Origin: Pseudomonadota bacterium
GTDB lineage: Bacteria; Pseudomonadota; Alphaproteobacteria; Rhizobiales; Beijerinckiaceae
Direction of reading: 5' to 3'
NCBI GenBank assembly: GCA_028876585.1
Contig: JAGWRL010000318.1
Coordinates: forward strand, 1-9,893
Length of the DNA stretch: 9,893 nt
The notes under the pieces are model-generated. The model searched no databases. It was not told where the DNA came from and was given only the letters and a program-made list of their open reading frames with translations. Numbering within the stretch: the first letter of the stretch is position 1; each line of letters starts with the position of its first letter. Shown here piece after piece: positions 5,863-9,893 of this stretch. Both the position numbers and the translations under genes were made by a program.

Positions 5863-7608
5863 TCAGCCGGCAATGGCCGGCGCGGCGAAATTTTGCGCGC
5901 GCGCGAGTTGCGCGAACGCGCCGTTGCGCGCGACGAGCTGTTCGAAGCCGCCCGCCTCGACGATACGCCCGCGCTCGAACACCAGGATCACATCGGCGTT
6001 ACGGATGGTCGAAAGCCGGTGCGCGATGATGAAAGTGGTGCGGCCGGCGCGCGCGCTCTCCAGCGCCGCCTGCAGGCGCGCCTCGGTCGTCGCGTCGAGC
6101 GCGCTGGTCGCCTCGTCGAGGATCAGGATCGGCGGGTCCTTCACCAGCGCGCGCGCGATCGACAGCCGCTGGCGCTCGCCGCCCGAGAGATTGCGGCCGC
6201 GCTCGCCGACTTCCGCTTCGAGCCCCTGCGGCAGGGCGGCGACGAAATCGGCCTGCGCACGGGCGAGCGCCCGCTCCATCTCGGCCGCCGTCGCGTCCGG
6301 CTTGCCGACGCGCAGATTGTCGGCGACCGAACGGGCGAGCAGATAGGGCTCCTGCAACACGACGCCGATGTTGGCGCGCAGCGACGCCAGCGTCATGTCG
6401 CGCAGGTCGATCCCGTCGATGACGACGCGGCCCCGCGCCGGATCGAAGGCGCGATGCAGCAGCGCCATGGCGGTGGACTTGCCCGAGCCGGTGGCGCCGA
6501 CGAGGGCGATCGTCTGCCCGGCGCGCGCCTGGAAGCTGACGCCGTCGAGCGCGACGCGCTCGCCATAGCGCACAGCGACATTGTCGAACGCGACTTCGCC
6601 GGACAGGCGGCCGACCGCGCGCGCGGTCGCGCGATCGGCCACGGCGGGGCGAACGGCCATCGTGTCGAAATACAGCGTCAAATCCGCCGCCGCGCCAAAA
6701 ATGCGGTAGAGAAAGCCGTTGATCTGGTCGAGCCGGCCGATCAGCCCGCCCGCCAGCCCCATGAAGGCGACGATCTCGCCGATGCTGGTGCGCCCGTTGA
6801 TGTCGAGCCAGACGCCGAACAGCAGCACGCCGATCAGCGTCAGCGTCGCGCTGGCGCGGGTGGCGATGGTGGCGAGCGCCCACCACGCCAGCACCGGGAA
6901 TTGCGCGGCGAGATAATCTTGCGCGGAGGCGCGATAGGCGCGCGCCTCGTCGCGCGTGCGCGCGAAAGCCTGCAACATCGGCAGGTTGTGCAGCGCGTCG
7001 GCGACGCGCGCCGCCATGCCGTGGTAATGCCCGTCGGCCGCGCCCTGATGGCGCTTGGTGCCGCGAATGACGTAATTCATCGCCACGCCGAAGAAGCCGA
7101 CCAGCCCGATCAGCACGAGCCCGAAGCGGGCGTTGACCGCGAGCGTGGCGGGCAGGGTGACGAACAGCGCGACGAAAGCGGCGCAATGCTCGCGGAAGAA
7201 CGTCAGCCACAGGCCGAACATCGCGTTCGGCCCGTCGAGCATGATCTTCGTAAGCCGCCCCGAATGGGTCTGCGCGTGGAAACTCGCCGGCAGGTCCATC
7301 AGATGCGCGAAGAAATCCGCCATCGCCGCCATCCGTCGCCGCTGCGCCAGCCGGTCGGAATAGAGCGCAACCACCACGCCAGCCAGAATGGCGAACAGGC
7401 CGAAGCCGCCCCAGGCCACGATCAGCGGCGCGACCGCGCGCCACTCGGGCTTGGCCCCCGCCAGCCGGTCGACGACGCGGCCGAGCAGCAGCGGCTCGGC
7501 GAAGGCCGCGAAGGCGACCGCGATATTGGCGCCCACCAGCGCCCAAGCCAGCGCGCCCTCGGCGCGGAGCTGGGCGAGGACACGGAAGTAGAGGCGGAGA
7601 TAGCGCAT
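5863..7608 (-). CDS. ndvA: Cyclic beta-glucan exporter, ABC transporter with fused ATPase (NdvA/ChvA type)
   Basis: The 581-residue half-transporter matches the layout and length (about 588) of NdvA/ChvA, which export cyclic beta-1,2-glucan to the periplasm. The membrane domain spans roughly residues 1-315, with hydrophobic stretches near 20-42, 60-83, 142-182 and 240-268. Family-specific stretches include FGLWLTFFREHCAAFVALF (131-149), the LIGRLDQI segment (289-296) and the HYHG region near 194. The nucleotide-binding domain has Walker A GATGSGKST (371-379), Q419, signature LSGGERQ (474-480), Walker B ILILDEA (494-500) and H530, all intact. The ATG at 7608 fits the family N-terminus, but its ribosome site is poor. 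A weak promoter-like pair (TTGCCG at 7665-7660, TAAAGC at 7641-7636, 18-nt spacer) lies just upstream. The glucan synthase is not in the window, so another lipid or polysaccharide cargo is possible. Confidence 0.88.
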   Translation of the reverse strand: MRYLRLYFRVLAQLRAEGALAWALVGANIAVAFAAFAEPLLLGRVVDRLAGAKPEWRAVAPLIVAWGGFGLFAILAGVVVALYSDRLAQRRRMAAMADFFAHLMDLPASFHAQTHSGRLTKIMLDGPNAMFGLWLTFFREHCAAFVALFVTLPATLAVNARFGLVLIGLVGFFGVAMNYVIRGTKRHQGAADGHYHGMAARVADALHNLPMLQAFARTRDEARAYRASAQDYLAAQFPVLAWWALATIATRASATLTLIGVLLFGVWLDINGRTSIGEIVAFMGLAGGLIGRLDQINGFLYRIFGAAADLTLYFDTMAVRPAVADRATARAVGRLSGEVAFDNVAVRYGERVALDGVSFQARAGQTIALVGATGSGKSTAMALLHRAFDPARGRVVIDGIDLRDMTLASLRANIGVVLQEPYLLARSVADNLRVGKPDATAAEMERALARAQADFVAALPQGLEAEVGERGRNLSGGERQRLSIARALVKDPPILILDEATSALDATTEARLQAALESARAGRTTFIIAHRLSTIRNADVILVFERGRIVEAGGFEQLVARNGAFAQLARAQNFAAPAIAG

Positions 7609-7672
7609 GGAGGCCGTGTTTGAGAACGCGCCCGCGCTTTAGGACCAGGCGCGGCCGGGCGGCAAGCGCGTT

Positions 7673-8371
7673 TTACAGCGCGGCCACCAGCGCCGGCTTC
7701 TCGCGATAGCGCGCCGGGAACAGGCGCTTCAGGTTCTCGATCTTGGGCAGGTCGTAATAGGCGATATAGGGCTGCTCCGGGTGCAGCGTCGCGTAATTCT
7801 GGTGATAGCCCTCGGCGGGGAAGAACGCCGCGCCGGTCTCGACCTTTGTGACGATCGGGCGCGGATAGACCTTCGCCGCGTCGAGTTCGGCGATATAGGC
7901 GCGCGCGTATTTCGCCTCTGTGGCGTCGGCGGCGAAGATTTCCGAGCGATATTGGCTGCCCTCGTCCGGCCCCTGCCGGTTCAACTCGGTCGGGTCGTGC
8001 GCGACCGAGACATAGATGCGCAGGATTTCGCCGAGCGGGATCGTCTTCGGGTCGAACGTCACCGCGACCACTTCCGCATAACCCGTCGCGCCCGTGCTCA
8101 CCTGCTCGTAGGTGGGGCGGCCCGTACGCCCGCCCGCATAGCCGGCGACGGCGCGCTCGACGCCCTGGACATGCTGGAACACCGCTTGCACGCCCCAGAA
8201 GCAGCCGCCGGCGAGCACGATGGTCTCGCTCGCGCCGGCGTTGGCGGGGGCCGCGATCTTCGGCGCCGGCGCGGTCACCGCCTGCTCGGCGGAGACGGAA
8301 AGCGTCGCCGCGGCGATCAGCGCCGCCGAGGCGGCGAAGGCGAGCACGGGCATCGCGGTGAGTTTTGGCAT
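7673..8371 (-). CDS. msrA: Exported peptide-methionine (S)-S-oxide reductase MsrA
   Basis: The 232-residue product reduces methionine-S-sulfoxide. The MsrA domain starts near residue 50 with the catalytic cysteine C57 in GGCFWG. It continues with the YAGG motif, the TGYAEVVAVTFDP strand, the SVAHDPTELNRQGPDEGSQYRS block and the GYHQNY motif. Residues 1-28 form a signal peptide: a short basic start, a hydrophobic alanine/leucine core and VSA before a likely cleavage after A28. A proline/alanine linker follows, so the enzyme should act in the periplasm. The ATG at 8371 is used; M7 (8353) is a weaker alternative that shortens the signal. The upstream GGAA is only a fair ribosome site. The gene heads the minus-strand run, 64 bp before ndvA, and is divergent from the dioxygenase gene. 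Confidence 0.95.
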   Translation of the reverse strand: MPKLTAMPVLAFAASAALIAAATLSVSAEQAVTAPAPKIAAPANAGASETIVLAGGCFWGVQAVFQHVQGVERAVAGYAGGRTGRPTYEQVSTGATGYAEVVAVTFDPKTIPLGEILRIYVSVAHDPTELNRQGPDEGSQYRSEIFAADATEAKYARAYIAELDAAKVYPRPIVTKVETGAAFFPAEGYHQNYATLHPEQPYIAYYDLPKIENLKRLFPARYREKPALVAAL

Positions 8372-8387
8372 CGAACAGGTTCCAGGC

Positions 8388-8400
8388 CCCGGCGTCCGGG
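8388..8400. repeat. Small inverted repeat CCCGG-CGT-CCGGG in the msrA leader
   Basis: A perfect 5-bp inverted repeat with a 3-nt centre lies 17-29 nt upstream of the msrA ATG, so it would form a small G+C-rich hairpin in the msrA 5' leader. It could tune translation, but chance is a real possibility at this base composition. Confidence 0.3.
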
Positions 8401-8457
8401 CATGCCGCTGCTACGTGGCGCGCGGCGGCGCTGTTTCAACCCTTCACGGAAAGTTCA

Positions 8458-8475
8458 CCACGGACTCGCCCGTGG
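8458..8475. promoter_or_regulatory. Inverted repeat CCACGG-N6-CCGTGG between msrA and the dioxygenase gene
   Basis: CCACGG (8458-8463) and CCGTGG (8470-8475) are exact reverse complements with a 6-nt spacer. They lie 87 bp upstream of msrA and 58 bp upstream of the dioxygenase start, near the middle of the 162-bp divergent region. This is a plausible operator shared by both directions. A TTGAAA (minus strand, 8439-8434) just msrA-side of it could be a -35 box, but I see no good -10 partner. Confidence 0.35.
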
Positions 8476-8533
8476 CGTTCGCGGCGGCGAAGGCTTAGAT
8501 GCAGCGTCAGACCCTCCCGCCACGAGCCCCGCC

Positions 8534-9340
8534 TTGTCCGATCTTTCCGCCCTCTCGCGCCTTAAACCCACGCCGCGCCTGCCGGCCCTGTTCGTCGGCC
8601 ATGGCAATCCGATGAACGCCATCGAGGACAACGCTTACAGCCGCGCCTGGGCGAAACTCGGGCAGACGCTGCCGAAGCCGCAGGCGATCCTGTGCGTCTC
8701 CGCGCATTGGATGACGCGCGGCGGCTCGCTGGCGTTCGTCGGCGCCAAGCCGAAGACGATCCACGATTTCGGCGGTTTCCCGCGCGAACTTTATCAACAG
8801 CAATATCCCGCGCCCGGCGCCCCCGACGCGGCGCAGGCGACGATCGAGCTGGTGCGCGCCACCCATGTCGAGCCGGATACGGAATGGGGGCTCGATCACG
8901 GCGCCTGGTCGGTGCTGATCCGCATGTTCCCCAACGCCGACATCCCCGTGTTCCAGCTTTCGCTCGATCTCGGCCGCGCCGCGTTCGATCATCTCGCGCT
9001 GGCGCGCGAACTGAAGCCGTTGCGCGAGCGCGGCGTTCTGATCATCGGCAGCGGCAATCTCGTGCATAATCTGATGGCGCTGAACCCCGGCGGCGCGCCC
9101 TACGACTGGGCGCTCGAATTCGACGCGGTGATGAAGGACCGCATCGCCGCGCGCGACGCGCCGGGCGTGGCGCAGGCGCTGAACGGCTCGCGCATGGCGA
9201 AACTCGCCCATCCCACAGCCGAGCATTTCCTGCCCGCGCTCTATCCGCTCGGCGTCGCGCACGAGGCCGACCACTTGAGCTTCTTCAGCGAATCGTTCGA
9301 TCTCGGCTCGATCTCGATGCGTTCGTTCCTGCTGTCGTGA
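8534..9340 (+). CDS. YgiD/LigB-family extradiol ring-cleavage dioxygenase (DODA type)
   Basis: The 268-residue protein matches the class III extradiol dioxygenase family of E. coli YgiD and plant 4,5-DOPA dioxygenase, which open a catechol ring at a metal centre. Expected metal-ligand histidines are H23 in VGHGNPMNA, H58 in SAHW and H178 in NLVHN; H122 in DHGAWS is the conserved active-site histidine, and H231 in HPTAEHFLP fits the additional ligand of YgiD. Length equals the family's 260-270 residues. The start is a TTG at 8534; the first in-frame ATG (8614) would remove the H23 motif, and there is no in-frame ATG or GTG just upstream. The ribosome site is weak. A frame open back to 7781 is antisense to msrA and not real. 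The flavoprotein gene follows with a 4-nt overlap. Physiological substrate unknown. Confidence 0.9.
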   Translation: MSDLSALSRLKPTPRLPALFVGHGNPMNAIEDNAYSRAWAKLGQTLPKPQAILCVSAHWMTRGGSLAFVGAKPKTIHDFGGFPRELYQQQYPAPGAPDAAQATIELVRATHVEPDTEWGLDHGAWSVLIRMFPNADIPVFQLSLDLGRAAFDHLALARELKPLRERGVLIIGSGNLVHNLMALNPGGAPYDWALEFDAVMKDRIAARDAPGVAQALNGSRMAKLAHPTAEHFLPALYPLGVAHEADHLSFFSESFDLGSISMRSFLLS

Positions 9341-9893
9341 GTTTTTCCGCGCTGGTGGTCGGGGCGGGGCCGGCCGGGTTGATGGCGGCTGAAACGCTGG
9401 CGAAAGGCGGGGCGAGCGTGACGGTGGCCGATGCGGCGGCCTCGCCTCTGCGCAAATTCCTGCTCGCCGGGCGCGGCGGCCTCAACCTCACCCATGCCGA
9501 GCCGTTCGAGACCCTGCTGACGCGCTACGGCGCGGCGCGCGAGCGGCTGGCGCCGGCGCTGACGGCGTTCCCGCCCGCCGCGTTGCGCGAATGGGCGGCC
9601 GAACTCGGCGAGCCGACGTTCGTGGGCAGCAGCGGCCGGGTGTTCCCGCAGAGTTTTAAGGCGACCAAGCTGGCGCGGGCGTGGCTGAAGCGGCTGGGCG
9701 AAATGGGGGTGGCCTACCTGCCGCGACGCCGTTTCGTCGGCCTCGGCGACGGAATCGTGTTCGAGGGCGAGATTCGGCGCGCCGACGTCGTCGTGCTGGC
9801 GCTCGGCGGCGCGTCGTGGCCGCGACTCGGCGGCGATGGCGGCTGGGTCTCGGCGCTGGCGGGCGCGGGCGTCGAGGTCGCGCCGCTGGCGCC
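9337..9893 (+). CDS. BaiN/TIGR03862-like FAD flavoprotein (N-terminal part)
   Basis: A GTG at 9337 overlaps the dioxygenase stop (GTGA) and opens a frame of 185 codons running past the window edge. The product begins MSFSALVVGAGPAGLMAAET, with the FAD dinucleotide motif GAGPAG at residues 9-14. It continues with RKFLLAGRGGLNLTH, the counterpart of the K-L-AG-GRCN-TN block in HI0933/YhiN proteins, then FVGSSGRVFPQSFKATKLA and ALGGASWPRLGGDGGW. This combination is typical of the TIGR03862 branch, a flavoprotein family of unknown reaction; the related BaiN acts in bile-acid metabolism, which is not implied here. No Shine-Dalgarno is evident, so translation is probably coupled to the dioxygenase. 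The C-terminal half is missing. Confidence 0.85.
   Translation, partial: MSFSALVVGAGPAGLMAAETLAKGGASVTVADAAASPLRKFLLAGRGGLNLTHAEPFETLLTRYGAARERLAPALTAFPPAALREWAAELGEPTFVGSSGRVFPQSFKATKLARAWLKRLGEMGVAYLPRRRFVGLGDGIVFEGEIRRADVVVLALGGASWPRLGGDGGWVSALAGAGVEVAPLA

Noticed and set aside
5852..5881. Three GCCGGC copies at 5852, 5866 and 5876 around the end of ndvA
   Set aside because: Six-base G+C palindromes are common at this composition; spacing is irregular and two copies lie at or inside the coding end.
5815..7623. A 602-codon open frame on the plus strand opposite ndvA
   Set aside because: Low-complexity Arg/Gln/Ala/Asp composition with no motif, while the opposite strand encodes an intact ABC transporter with every nucleotide-binding motif.
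7625..7665. CGCCCGCGC and GCG...CGGGCG arms between msrA and ndvA as a terminator
   Set aside because: The stem needs a 4-nt bulge and no T-run follows in the direction of transcription, so it does not look like an intrinsic terminator.
1..9893. Search for mobile elements, CRISPR arrays, tRNA or rRNA genes and defence systems
   Set aside because: No tandem spaced repeats, transposase-like frames, terminal inverted repeats or RNA-gene motifs were seen; the genes are all intact metabolic, repair or membrane families.

Overview
The window is a dense, high-GC (roughly two-thirds G+C by eye) stretch of bacterial chromosome. Codon use with strong G/C at third positions, a cyclic beta-glucan exporter of the NdvA/ChvA type, an alphaproteobacterial-style ferrochelatase N-terminus and a YgiD-type dioxygenase next to a BaiN-like flavoprotein all point to an alphaproteobacterium, most likely of the Hyphomicrobiales (Rhizobiales). 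No phage, IS, CRISPR, tRNA or rRNA signal was seen.

Layout. (1) 1-195, minus: the first 65 codons of a Bax inhibitor-1/YccA-like membrane protein. (2) 196-356: a divergent control region with an 8-bp perfect inverted repeat, a good sigma-70-like promoter and an imperfect dyad lying across that promoter. (3) 357-3290, plus: two flavoenzymes, a GMC alcohol/choline-type dehydrogenase and a DadA-type D-amino-acid dehydrogenase, 39 bp apart and probably co-transcribed. (4) 3287-8371, minus: a five-gene run read right to left: exported MsrA, glucan exporter NdvA, MsrB, ferrochelatase HemH, and a tartrate/D-malate dehydrogenase. The last three are joined by start/stop overlaps (TTGA and ATGA). The last gene of this run collides tail-to-tail with dadA, the two stop codons sharing a TTAA. 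(5) 8372-8533: a second divergent intergenic region. (6) 8534-9893, plus: a YgiD/LigB-family extradiol dioxygenase joined by a GTGA overlap to a TIGR03862/BaiN-family flavoprotein that runs off the window.

How the genes fit together. The plus-strand pair looks like a small catabolic unit for an alcohol plus a D-amino acid (or related amine) whose substrate cannot be read from sequence. The minus-strand run mixes methionine-sulfoxide repair (periplasmic MsrA, cytosolic MsrB), envelope glucan export, haem synthesis and a 2-hydroxyacid dehydrogenase; this suggests envelope/redox-stress housekeeping rather than one pathway. Every gene belongs to a known family, and I found no convincing new system. 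The points most worth a second look are the operator-like dyads at 251-273 and 297-323, the unusual coupling of hemH to a tartrate/malate dehydrogenase, and the splitting of MsrA and MsrB across compartments around a glucan exporter.
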